From: Phoronis australis
Lineage: Eukaryota; Phoronida; Phoronidae
Assembly: GCA_002633005.1 (NCBI GenBank)
Contig: NMRA01000003.1
Coordinates: 202,129-262,128 of the forward strand
DNA length: 60,000 nt
Direction of reading: 5' to 3'
Shown: positions 23,701 to 34,800 of the stretch, piece after piece
Layout: every line of letters begins with the position of its first letter
Numbering within the stretch: the stretch's first letter is position 1
Translations under genes and position numbers: made by a program
The notes under the pieces: model-generated
What the model was told of the DNA's origin: nothing
What the model saw: the letters and a program-made list of their open reading frames with translations, nothing else
The model's database searches: none

Positions 23701-25390
23701 CTTTTTCAGACTTACATAGTTTAAAGACTAACAATTCCTCAGAACATAGTTGAATGGTAGAAATGTTGCCATAAAGGAAGGTTTAATGATGCTGAAAATG
23801 TAGTCACTTGTCAAAATAAGGAAAATGATGATTTTTAAAACCACTTAAAATCACTTTAAACAATGAGTATCTCTTAATTACACTGCACGTGCAAGCGCAG
23901 AGTACTGTTGTTCCTGGGTTTTCTTCAATTTTATTCTTATTACTCTGCGCGTGTAAGCGCAGAGTATACTGTTGTTCCTGGGTTTTCTTCAATTTTATTC
24001 TTCTTATTCTTCTTCCGACCGACTTTAACGCTTAATAACTCCAAAATGAGTGCAGGTATGTTCATTAAATTCAACATATGATTTTTAGCAGTACATAAAT
24101 TTTGATTGGTTGTATAATCATATTCCATAATGCACCAGGTGAGGTCGTTTGGTGCAAAGGTCATATAATTTTCAAAATGCTACTTCTTTAGTTTTAAAGC
24201 TATCTTTGGTGCACAGGTTAGTCTACAAGGCAATTTGAAAAATTACTTTAATTTCTAAGTTATCGAGACATCCAATCAGATTACATTGATTAAAGGTCAT
24301 TAAGTGCGAACTAAGATTTTGAGCTAGACACTTCAAATTCACTTGTTTGATTGGCACATGCAATTCAATTCGGAATTCAAAGTTTCAGGTCATTTAGTGC
24401 AATAATGGGGTGCACTTTTCTTCTGAAAATTGTCCTTTTCATTCACCAAGTATTCTGACATGTCAACTGTTAGACAACTGTGATTCTGAGTATTAAACAC
24501 ACTTTCACGGACTTTGCAATAATTCTCCTAAAGAGACTTATAATGCACGGGATAGGGTCAATTAGTGCAAAGGTCATCTAACGTTCAAAATGTTATTTCT
24601 CCTACATTTTTTAAGGAATTCTTTTCAATTTCAGCACACTAGTGTAAACCTACATGCCAATCCAATACTCTACTTGACTAATAGGACCATCCAATCAGAA
24701 ACAAAGCTCTAAGGTCATTGAGTGCAAATTAAGATTTTGAGCCAGACCCTTCAAATTTTCATATCTGTTTTGTAAAATGTAAATGAGTGAATTCTAAGGT
24801 TTCAGGTCATTTGGTGCAACCATGGGGTCATTAGGTGCATTTTTCTTCTGAAAGTTTGACCAATTCATTCTAAAGTACTTTAAGTCAGACATCTGTGATT
24901 CTTAGCATTAACCACCTTTTCATCAAGTTTAATACACTTATTCCCTCATCGAGGCTCATAATGTACCGGAAGGGGACAATTAGTGCAAAGGTCATCACAT
25001 TATCCACATGTAATTTCTCATAGCTTTAAAGAATTCTTTTTCATATTGGTAAACGGGTTGTTGTAAATAACTTCCCATAACAATTCCAGTAATACGCACG
25101 TGCAGAGTCCATTATTGTCATGCCGTGACAATAATTTTTCTAGTTCATATGTTTCTGTTATTTTACAACAACATGAAAAAGTCAGTGGAAGAAATTCTAA
25201 AACAACATAAGTAGCAGTGCGCTAGAGTTCATTCAGAGGGTTGTTCTTTGTGTCTTTACAGATGGCGTGCCAGAGTAAAGATATTGATTCGCTGAAGGCA
25301 TTACAAGTTGACTTGTGGTCTCACCTGTCTGTGGAACAGAATGAACTAGTTCACCTGGTCAAAGAGAACATCTGTAATCCTGGGTATTGA
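11764..25390 (+). CDS. F8A: Huntingtin-associated 40-kDa protein HAP40 (F8A orthologue)
   Basis: HAP40 is an alpha-helical TPR-like protein that binds and stabilises huntingtin and has been described as a Rab5 effector on early endosomes. There are nine coding exons: 11764-11822, 16148-16267, 17446-17605, 18199-18267, 18878-18998, 19823-19977, 20207-20288, 21522-21568 and 25262-25390. They total 942 nt, or 313 residues, with every junction GT-AG and in phase. Exon 1 was found because its translation ([20 protein letters not shown]) matches the HAP40 N-terminus and splices in phase to '[10 protein letters not shown]'. Further landmarks are '[13 protein letters not shown]', '[20 protein letters not shown]', '[19 protein letters not shown]', '[14 protein letters not shown]', 'LFLLLQS' and '[16 protein letters not shown]'. 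It is shorter than human HAP40 (371) because the Ala/Pro-rich insert is missing. Mammalian F8A genes are intronless copies; this one keeps eight introns. Confidence 0.95.
12178..14358. mobile_element. Non-autonomous DNA transposon with 11-bp perfect terminal inverted repeats
   Basis: The left end starts with CAGGGCTCGAC at 12178-12188 and the right end finishes with its exact reverse complement at 14348-14358. Both ends are flanked by GACGG (12173-12177 and 14359-14363), a possible 5-bp target-site duplication. Just inside each terminus lie clusters of GCGACCTG and GCGAGCTG motifs in both orientations (about 12195-12305 and 14250-14340), resembling subterminal transposase-binding repeats. The terminus resembles hAT-type ends, but hAT elements normally make 8-bp duplications. 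No transposase frame is seen in the 2181 bp. The element sits in HAP40 intron 1. Confidence 0.75.
13500..13690. repeat. Short repeat resembling the 36.9-kb and 42.3-kb inverted-repeat ends
   Basis: Inside the larger element, about 13570-13650 carries 'AATAAGCGCTCACTGAT' and 'TTAAGCGCCCACAG'. These are similar in wording to the AATAAGCG(G/C)CC ends near 36917 and 42340. It may be a nested, degraded copy. The resemblance is short, so confidence is low. Confidence 0.3.
15079..15146 (+). repeat. tRNA-like sequence (tRNA-derived element, probably not a functional tRNA)
   Basis: An A-box-like TTAGCCGAATGG and a B-box-like AGTTCGATTCC (about 15128-15138) are spaced as in a tRNA. The acceptor stem does not pair convincingly and there is no standard anticodon loop. 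It is probably the head of a tRNA-derived SINE or a tRNA pseudogene, in HAP40 intron 1. It is not the same family as the SINE at 2476. Confidence 0.4.
15740..16050 (+). repeat. Degenerate tandem repeat, unit about 70-75 bp
   Basis: About four imperfect units are each built around 'TTTACCAAGATTTACAAGTTACAGCAGC', then a 'TTGGCCT..A.ATAACTATCAG' block and 'TGCAAAGCAT'. The array ends about 100 bp before HAP40 exon 2. The unit length is estimated by eye. Confidence 0.65.
17000..17095 (+). repeat. Decayed fragment of the GCGACCTG-type element
   Basis: About 17045-17085 reads like the right subterminal region of the element ending at 14358 (a '...CTTGGGATTTTTGCCGGGTCGCAAAATACGACTTG' pattern, several mismatches). 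It suggests a second, truncated copy in HAP40 intron 2. Confidence 0.4.
19141..19385 (+). mobile_element. tRNA-derived SINE, copy 2
   Basis: This copy matches the one at 2476 in order: B-box-like 'GAGTTCGAGTCTG' near 19202, 'TTGAGTTAGGTCTCTAG', 'AAAGCGTAAGAATGGTTCCAGGTGATCAG' and a GCCTGCG-type tail, which is more decayed here. It lies in HAP40 intron 5 (18999-19822). Confidence 0.78.
20560..21065 (+). repeat. Degenerate tandem array, unit about 135-150 bp
   Basis: About three and a half units begin near 20588, 20720, 20873 and 21021 with 'CATATTTTGTAC(C/T)(A/G)AG'. Each continues through 'CATCT.CAGGCACCAGTC.ATTTTG.TGACCTTGAC' and 'ATTTTCAAGGTCACA'. A reverse-complement relative of the same unit occurs at about 29945-30295. 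The array lies in HAP40 intron 7. Open frames through it have no homology. Confidence 0.7.
23280..23494 (-). mobile_element. tRNA-derived SINE, copy 3 (best preserved)
   Basis: On the minus strand the head reads GGCAGTGTGGCCTAGTGTGA, with an A-box-like TGGCCTAGTGTGATGG. A B-box follows in GGTCGTGGGTTCGAGTCCCA (plus 23431-23450), then the shared body with 'CTTGAGTCAGG' and 'CAGGTGATCAGTGCAGTGG', and a tail with a clear short inverted repeat GTCTGGTACA/TGTACCAGAC. This is the most intact copy and defines the family. Confidence 0.85.
23881..25140 (+). repeat. Tandem repeat region: 60-bp duplication followed by about 415-bp diverged units
   Basis: An about 62-bp block ('GCAAGCGCAGAGTA.TGTTGTTCC', then 'GGGTTTTCTTCAATTTTATTC') occurs twice in a row at 23887-23943 and 23948-24004. 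It is followed by three diverged units starting near 24129, 24543 and 24959 with 'AATG.ACC', each carrying 'TTAGTGCAAAGGTCAT'. The region ends near 25100 with 'ACGCACGTGCAGAGT', which echoes the first block. Spacing of the unit starts is about 414-416 bp. Confidence 0.7.
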
Positions 25391-25899
25391 CTACGTGACC
25401 ATCAGCTTGGACAGTTTACTTAACGTGCAATTACTGACAATGGTACAGATTTTCAACCAAACCAAAGTAACAATGTTGTGCATGCTCACATGTTACAAAG
25501 CCTAATAGGATTGATGTTGTGAATGACAGCCAATTGACTCACGATGTGTGGTTTACCTAGCTGAGAAATCCCAAAGCCACTCATTAGGACACTGAACACT
25601 AACAACATGAGTTAGTCACAGAATACTTTATTACTGACATAGCGACAATCATGATTTAAATACGTGAATATCATTTGGTGCATAATGATAATACCAGGTA
25701 AATGTTACGGAGTACAAAACTTTGATGCAGTCAATGCCAACAAGCGAGCAAAGAATACAGCACACAAATTGTGAGATTAATAACATAAAATTATAGCAAC
25801 TGAAGAAGCAAATTGCAGAAAAACGATAGCTTTATAAAAGTATTATAAAAATATCACTGCCCTACTCCATAATACATAGCAAGTTGTATAATATTATAT
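25391..25899. other. Convergent HAP40/MBOAT7 spacer
   Basis: There are 509 bp between the two stop codons. A minus-strand AATAAA (plus TTTATT at 25627-25632) is a plausible MBOAT7 polyadenylation signal. No canonical plus-strand signal for HAP40 was seen close to its stop. Confidence 0.5.
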
Positions 25900-28800
25900 T
25901 TATGTTGCTTTCTGTTTAACTTTGGAGGTGGATGTAAATGACACAAGATTTCCCACCACAATGAGGAATGTTATAATGACATGGATGTAGAAATAAATAG
26001 ACTTCCAGTATCTAATAGTGGGATCGTATCGTAGCAAGAGAAATGCCACACTTAAATACTCGAATGTTCGCATCTTGAAGAACCATGCACACCAATCGAA
26101 CACCTGCTTCCTACGTTCTGAACACGTCTGCTGTCTGAAGGCTCTCATCATGGCGTCCTCGGCTAACATGGCAAGAGGTACAGTTACAAAACTGAGGAAG
26201 TAGCCTGGATGAATACCGTGCCAGTAGGCGCTCACCAATAAAGTCACGAACGTCCTGGAAGGTCAAAGGTCACCAGTACAACAACGTGGAGATTGAAACA
26301 TAATTTAGGACTAATATCTATGCAGTAAATTGTTCTCTTGTTACTCACAAACAGAAATCTTTTTCCAAGCATTCATTGTGAGTTTTGTATTAAAAAGAAG
26401 AATCGCAGTAGTTCTATGACTGAATAGATTTTCGTAGATAGCAGATGAAATCTCATTTAGCTCTCGATCAGAAAATGGGAACTTGCACTTTAGGAAACGT
26501 ATATTTTGTTGTCTGGAAACTGGAATACACATCTCGTTTAAAAATTTAAAGCTTATCTTGAATGGTAACACATGTAAATTAGGTTTCTAGAGTATGTTAA
26601 GAGCTTTGCTCTGAGGCCACCATTGCCAAATGTAATGAACTGTTAGGCTCATTGACTTGCTATTGTCTATCATCTTTTAATTCAAACAGCTACGAATAAC
26701 ACCTGTATACAATGTTGTTCTGTTTTCAACCCGTATTCAATGCAACTGTTATCTTCCTATTGTTGTTTGTGGTGGGATCTCGCAGTGACGCAATATGGCA
26801 CGAAAAGGCAGCTTCATTTTTCATTTAACAGGCCTACATTTGAGTGATTTAACTCGCGTTTTCTTATTTTGCTAAGGCTTTGCTAGGCGTATCTGGTTTG
26901 CCTGATAATACACTTAGAATAACAAAATTCCTTTGAAGTTAGGCTTTAATGGTAGGTTAGGTGCAGTTGCAAAGTTCAGTATTGGAGACAATAGGGTGGA
27001 AAAGGGCAATATATTGTTGAGTTATTACAGAGGGCCTGTTCTATTCTCCTCAACTCAGGATCAAGTCAGTTACTGCTGGATCATGCAAAAGAATTACAAG
27101 ACACAAGTCAAGTCTGATAACATCAAGTAATACCCTGTAAGAACCACAGCACAATANTGCCCCCCCCCCCCACTTATATCAGTGCTGTGCCGCCCATGCA
27201 TTTTTGGACATGAGTACAATAATATTATACACAAAAGAACCATTTCACATCTGCTTTGGTAAAAAGTGGGCATTTCACATCATATCTTGATACAGCATGG
27301 TGCAGCTGAAACTGACCATTCATTAGACAAAGGTATACAAGTTGCATACATGTTCGTTTTGGAAGCTAAAATTCTTGCAAGATAGGTTTTGCTAAAGACA
27401 CAGGCACAAAACCAATCAGCATTTCATCAAAATACAATTTCTGCTTTTCAGGTCGAGCTGTAAAACAACTTGAGGTAAAGTTAAAAACCCAGTTTTGGCC
27501 TACCAACAGATACTAAAACGACTTTCCCATAGAGTTCTATGAAACAAAATAATGCTCTGTAACACTCGACAACCCTCAATAGTTTGGAGGAAAATTTGAA
27601 AACTCCTTTCCATGTCTACTAAATGAGCAAGCACAACCTACACTTTTAGCAAATTACAAAGCAAATGTAGGGAAAGGACCACCTACCAAGGACCATAATA
27701 TCCAATTTGTGAGATGAGAAGTACGAATTTTTATGCGATTCCTGCTTTTATCTTTCAAGATTGACGTCAATGATGAATTAGCAGGTGACTGAACGAGGAT
27801 TGGTTGAAATCATCACAACAGGGTTTAGTATCCATTTAAACATTTATCAATACTGTAGTAAGACAAAAATTGACAGTTGTTTCTGTTCCAAATCAAAGCT
27901 CTTATCATTGCCATAAACTGAAGCCTAGGCTACATATTTATGGAGTTTTGTTTAGTAATGGCTTACTTATTGGGATCTGGAAATGGTATGTGCACAGACT
28001 GGGCTCTACCGCCAGTGACTGTTATGCTTGGAAATCAGGTATATCTCCTGGCTTGGTTTCATTTATTTTATAATTACTTTTTATCTGTATTTGTTGCGAG
28101 AAAAAATAATACAAGATCAGAAATATGATCAGGTTAGTACCACTTGTGGTTTGCCATGACTCCATTGTGTCTGATATAGTTGTGTTTGCCACGACTCTAC
28201 TGTGTCTGATATAGTTGTGTTTACCACGACTCTACTGTGTCTGATATAGTTGTGTTTACCACGACTCTACTGTGTCTGATATAGTTGTGTTTGCCACGAC
28301 TCTACTGTGTCTGATATAGTTGTGTTTGCCATGACTCTACTGTGTCTGATATAGTTTAGTTTGCCATGACTCTACTGTGTCTGATATAGTTGTGTTTGCC
28401 ATGACTCTACTGTGTCTGATATAGTTGTGTTTGCCATGACTCTACTGTGTCTGATATAACCATGACTCTACTGTGTCTGATATAATTGTGTGCATAATTT
28501 TGTTCACACTCATACTTCCATTATCTCCGAATGAATTTAACTGCAATGGTTTGAACTTCCTCAACAGTACAGCTAGCCTATCTTAAGCAGTAACACCAGT
28601 AAATTTGGTTCCTACAGTATGTTAAGAGCATCGCTCTGAGCCCATTAGGGCCATAAATTGTCAAATTAACGACGAACTGTTATTGGCTTGCTTTTGCCAA
28701 CGTCACCGCGAGAACCACCTTTTATAATTCAAACAGCTCCAAATAACACCCGCACGCGTCCTATTCAAACCCCTATGCGTCCTATTCAAACCCCTATTCA

Positions 28801-31800
28801 ATACAACTGTTATCGGTCTTTTGTTGTTTTGCCAGGGATCTCGCGGTGACGCAATATGGCACGAAAAGGCAGCTTCGCGAGCCTACATTTGCGTGACTGA
28901 ATTTGCATTTTCTTATTTTCCTAAGACTTTGCTACGACTACCTGGTTAGCCCAATACTGAACATCTAAAACAACAAAATTCCGTTGAAGTTCGGCTTTCA
29001 TCAAATAACACAGTTAAAAAGTTGCATAAGTTGGCTCCAACCAAACCAAAAGATTTCATTGAAGTAAGATGAAACCTGCCTAAACTGAAGGATCTGGAAC
29101 AAAGGATACCGTGAAACTTTGTCAGAGTAAAGCAAAAATCCAACTCGCATGCTTAACTTCTGCGAGTTTTACTGTAACTGATAGCAAGTCAGTTGTAAAT
29201 AAGCACGACTGGCAGTTCCACCACATTTCGGAACTCACCAGAACATATTTAACAAATGCTGATGGTGATATTGGACACTACAAACCTAATAGACTTGTTT
29301 GGAACCCGTCGATAGATGTATGTAGCTAACCAGTACTGTACAGACATATTCCAGGCTCTCATGCCCTCCCGTAAAGTGGGTGCAAACTCGCATCCGTACT
29401 CATCTATATTGTGTATTGTCTCAAAGCTGTAATCAACATGCTTCAAGTACTTGCTTTCCCTGCAATGAGAAATGTCAGCTGGCTTATAAAGTGAACAAAT
29501 GAGCTTGATTGTCTGTTAGTAGCAACAAAAATTATTCAGCCAATTTCAACTTGGACAGAATTGACCCAATTTTTGAAATGCTGATCAGTAACCCGAATCC
29601 AATGTTTTTGGTTAATTTTTATAGCATTTCTTCAGGTAAAATTATCTTCACCTTACTCTTCATGAGGAATTCAATTTCAGAATCCAAACATTTAAAAATT
29701 ATTAGTTGCAGTGTACAATATTGCAGTTTATTTAAGATAGCGTTTTACTGCTGTAATGCTGAAACTGTCTTGCACCACACAAAAGGAACTTGAATCAATG
29801 CTGGTGATGAGAACTGTTGAAAGAAGCAGTTCATGTATAAATCTATAGATGTGCTGTAAAACAGACAGGGAGTCTAATGTGCTGTATCTCTAACATTTAT
29901 TGTAAATGACTTCATGGTCATCGTAATAGATTGGTGCCAACAGCTCGGGAACAAGATGTGAGCAAAATCTCAGGCTCCCTTTTTGAAATATCGCACCAAT
30001 AACAATCTACCAAGTCAAAACTTGATTTTCACCCGGTGACCTTGAAAATGAAGCCAAGTTCATCAAAATCAACTGGTGACTGAAGCTGCTCTACCTAAAC
30101 CATGGTACAAACTAGGAAAAAAATCCCTTCTTAAGATATATCAACAACATTCTTCCAAGTTAAAACTTGACTTTCTCACTGTGAGTTAGAAAACTGTCAA
30201 AGTCAACAAAATCCACTGATGCCTACAGATTCCCAAACTACATTTCCGTTCAAAACATGAAGAAAATCTAAACCTCTTGAAATATCGCGCCAATGACACT
30301 GTGTGACGAATGGACGTACAGATGTATGGTTGTGAATACTACGTAACCTGCGACAGAGAGGAATGTGACATACTCGATGCTGTCCAATGCTTCAAAGTTG
30401 GTTGGGCCCTGGCCACACTTGGGTTGGCTGACTACAGGATAAGCACCAAAGCCTGCAGTCATACACAGGCACTCAGAGAGTACCCAGGCTGAATAGATTC
30501 GAGCTCTGAACCACATAAACGAGGTCACACCATAAAATAGTCGGAACCAGATGGAGTGGGTAAAGAAAGCGTCTTCTTCTATGTACTGAAATAAAAACAG
30601 ATTTTGAATTCAAATAGACTAAAGACACCAGCTTGGTTTCTAAGAGGGATATTTCAGTTAAAATTTATATAACGTAACTTAAGCCATATAAATTTTACTA
30701 CATGCATGCAATATCCGCGCAGAAATCCAAAGGGTTATAGTAATTGTTGTCATGTGACATAATTCTTGCATGCGATGGCCAAAGGGAAAAAATAGAGCTG
30801 GCAAAGAAAATATTTATTCAGAACAGCCACCTCATCTAATAGCAAATCCATATAAAAGCAAGTAGTGTAATCATCATATTGTAAAACAATTACTTGAACT
30901 TGTGAATTTGTGAATTTGATCACTTTTATCTGTGTGTGTGTGTGTTGTGTGTGTGTGTGTGTGCGTGTNTGAGCGTGTGTGTGAGCGTGTGTGTGTGTGT
31001 GTATGTGTGTGTGAGTGTGTGTGTGTGTGTGAGCGTGTGTGCAGCGCGCGCGCGCAACTTATTTGTCTACTAGGAGTAACTAGGAGAATTTTCTAAAACA
31101 GATAATGCTCTCTGTGAAAAGGAAACCTAGAGTAGGGCAGCATCTGCATCAGCTGTATACCCAACATTCATATTCTGTCTGATTAAGACATGTCATACTG
31201 TCTCGTTCCTTGGTTTCTTGTGTTGGAACCACTGACAATTCCATAATTGGACAAAAAAGGTTAGCCAGGTCAAGCCAGCTTGTAGAGTTTGGTCCCAAGC
31301 CCAGAAATCGCTTCTAGTCCGATAGTGGAAAAAGTTAAGACCGGTTTAACAAAAATCTAACTTTACATTGGCAGAGAGAGGGTATTAAAGCTTTACTACT
31401 CACAAAGCTTCTAGAGATGACAAAGAATTATGCAGTGATGGAATAATGCTGTGTTATGTTATGGGATGTTTCTGCTACAACAGCAACTTGATCAAGACTT
31501 ACTGTAAATGGGAAGTAGAACTCCAAAGTAAAGTAAAAGATTGCATAAAGTGGAAGGATCTTGATGCGGTTCCACATAGGTGTAATAGTAGACATGGTGG
31601 CCGTGTGTTTGTGGAACATACTGTCATGGTATGTACGATATCTGAAGTATGGCCCTGGAATGAAACAACACCAGTTACTACCAAAAACTTTGAAATTAAA
31701 AGCATTTATTTCAAAAATAACCATCCTGTTTTATCAGTGTGACTAATATTAAGTTTAAATGAGTGTTGAAAACGATAGCAGTTCTACTGAACAGGTGAAT

Positions 31801-34800
31801 ACGCTGTTTTAGCTATACAATCAATCTGTCCACAAAGGGCTCATTTTCGCCAGCAGTCAGTTTGCTTCCTCACAACCCGAATCTCGTATAAGCAAAAACT
31901 TACATTGAAATACGTTAATTTTCTACCATAAATTGATTGCTCAGACAATGAAAACGAAGGTCTCCTACCCCTGCACATGTGGTTACAAAAGTTATAGCTA
32001 AAACGCCATCAGTTTTATGGTAACTGGAACCATTAAAAAGTGCAACCAAAAAGTGACACATCACTGGCACTTTTGCTACTAGTCACGACGTTAGAGAAAC
32101 CCATGAAGTAATTCAGCCAGTATGCGAAATGGTACAAGTTCTACTATAATTTTTCTACAAGAAGTCGTTAATGAGGAATCACCTGTCAGTACTTAAGGAT
32201 TATTGCAAATCAAGATGATAGGTAGGCAACACATGAGTTGAGCAAAAAAAACATTCAAGTCACCTTTTTCACAAATTTTGTAAAAATTAAATAAATTCTG
32301 CAGTTGATATGTACTTACATTGCAACGAAATAATTGGGGATATTTAGTGATACATTAAAAAGTTTAACCTTTAGTATATCAAATGTAGAACTAATGTATC
32401 AACTTAAAATACTGTGTTCACCTAAGGACCCAGGTCTTAAAATTGGATAACATAAAATCAGGGGTGGGCTTTAAGTTTATATTGTACCCCTGAAAGATAA
32501 CCAAATTTGGCTAACTTTGTTACATCAACAGCGACGGCTCATTGGAATTATATGAAATTTTGGAATATTATCATACACTTTATGCACTGTTCTATTAAAT
32601 GCAATTAGGACATTTTTCAAAATGTGCCATTTTTGCAAGAATGGCTTTTAAAAACAGGACTTTTATGAATTTTACTAAGAAAAATCAAAAGTTGCCTGAA
32701 ATGTAAACCAAGAGATGATTTAGAAAGCTGTACCACATTTTTTAAGACTTCTCCTTGAACATTTATATCAAAGGAAATTTTGTCATGTTATTGATACTAT
32801 TGCAACGACTAATTTTTTTTTGCAAAATTTCAGAAAAAGATACGACATCGCAACCCAAATCACTGACAGATACGTATAAGGGGTAAAAAATCAAATTCTT
32901 GAGACTTTCCAATTTCAAAAAATACATACTTCAATACTAAATTAAAATTTATAGTTTTGTGAATATTTGGACAGAAACAAAGATTTGTCAATAAAGTCCT
33001 ACATAATCTTAAGCTGAGCATGGGCGTTTAAAAAAAACTTTTCTGAAAGTCGACAATAGGTGTTCACCTCAAACAGTTTTTTCAGTTAATGCCCAGGTAA
33101 CTGCATTTTACATTCACCACTCCAATTTTGTGAGCTGATATTCCGTAAGACATGAGGATTGCAAAGGAACAGCTCAGAATGTCATAAACTAGGGGTGGCG
33201 TTCAGCGCACCATGAGTGTCAACCCCGGAACATAACAAATGATTTAGTATTCTGGATCAGGCTGAAACAACAAAGGAACTCAAAATGCGTGAGTCAATTC
33301 ACATCAGCTGGCTCAAGCCTGAATTGAATATTAAGCAGCTGGCATACAGCAGCCTGTCAATGCTGGTCTTATGAATTGTCTTTAATGTTTCTATGATGCG
33401 TGCTGATAGCTCTTCTCTACACTGTGTGGGTCAAGACTCTTAGATGGCCTCCATTGATTATCCCGATGGTGTTTTAAGACACCCAAACATGTCGAACTTG
33501 ACAAACTCCATTGTTTTTACTAATTTTGTTATTAATATTGTCACTTATTTGACTTAGTTGAGGCCATAGGGTAGTTGAAATTGTTCATGAGATAGTACAT
33601 TTACTTACCTGTTAATAAACCAATATAGCAGTAGCTGTATAACAATTTATCCACGAAGCTAGGACTGATGCTTTGGTACTTGATCTTTAGTTCCTCCTGC
33701 TTTAAAAGTTTGCCATCTTTGGTGCTCTTATCTGGATGTTTCATGTCAACGGAATCATGTACTTCAAAAGCTAGGGCAATCATCTACAAGAAATTAAAAT
33801 AACAAATGTAAGAACACGTAGAGGACGTCCATAGTAACTGACATGCTCAAAAGTGTACAAAAGGTACGCTGGGGGAGGGAATAAAAAACTGGCATGCACT
33901 TTAAAAATTTTCTGGAATTGGAAAATTGATATAAGAAGTACAGAACTCTTTAAATTAAATTAATAATCTCTAGAGTGAGGTCTTCTTTTACATCACTGAT
34001 GATGTTTTTAGCTTCATTGAGTATTCGATACCTTCATCAAGCTTATTGGAGGATTTCTCCACTGCCGCCATGTTGGTTTGCCTACTTGATTGGCAAATAT
34101 ATTCGCCGTCTTTTCCCTAGGAGCATGGTTTAGAACCACTCCTTGGATTTCTTGACATGTTAAGCTTCTATAGGAGCTATTACTTTTAATGTACAATTTT
34201 ATTTTTATAAATAAATTACTGGTTTGCTAAAAATCATAAATTCAATAGAAACAAAGGAAACATCACTTCCACAGTCGAAAGTGACTCCTTGACCATAATA
34301 AAATATTCATAAAACCACCTTATGTAAGTTCATGCTAAAACCATTCTATGATAAAATATGAACAAATAATATCAAAAAACAGCCCTGCCATGTTGTGCAG
34401 TTCCACTAGACGATCCAAGACGACATATGGGAGCCCAACCTTAAACTTTTGAAGAAAAATTAGTGCGTTCAGTCTAATACCAACGCGGCATTTTCCTTAC
34501 TCGTTTCGGTCTGGTCACGTCCATAGGTAGGACCAGGCCTCCTCCTAGATCAAACGTGGTCTCCATCAAATTAATATGTTTCCTGGGAAAAGTGCAAATA
34601 ATCTTCAGAAACGCTATTATGTCCACATAAACAAAACTTTAAAGTATTCGTTTTGGATCAGTTATGACTTTGCTAGGACGAGCACTTGTGTTTGGTACAC
34701 CCATATTATAGAAGTAATGAACTGTAGGCCCAATGTTTACCTTCTGACATAGGCCCACTGTTTACCTTCTGATGTCCCTATATGAGAGCTGATGCAAATG

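Larger units (their letters stand above)
21569..25261. other. HAP40 intron 8
   Basis: This 3.7-kb intron joins the 47-nt exon 8 to the last exon. From 21570 to about 23270 no repeat or gene was recognised. The 3' half holds a reverse SINE (23280-23494) and a tandem array (23881-25140). Confidence 0.6.
27150..29285. other. MBOAT7 intron 6, remaining part
   Basis: This stretch contains a C-homopolymer with an N (27157-27172), the 35-bp minisatellite at 28148-28490 and repeat copy B. Plus-strand open frames at 27870-28128 and 29111-29329 have no recognised homology and are judged non-coding. Confidence 0.5.

Noticed and set aside
28148-28490. Regular repeats as a CRISPR array
   Set aside because: Units are contiguous with no unique spacers and the genome is animal, so this is a minisatellite.
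30348-30373. Extended MBOAT7 exon ending at the donor after 30348
   Set aside because: Its phase would put a stop six codons into the next exon. The GA|GTATGT donor after 30374 joins in frame.
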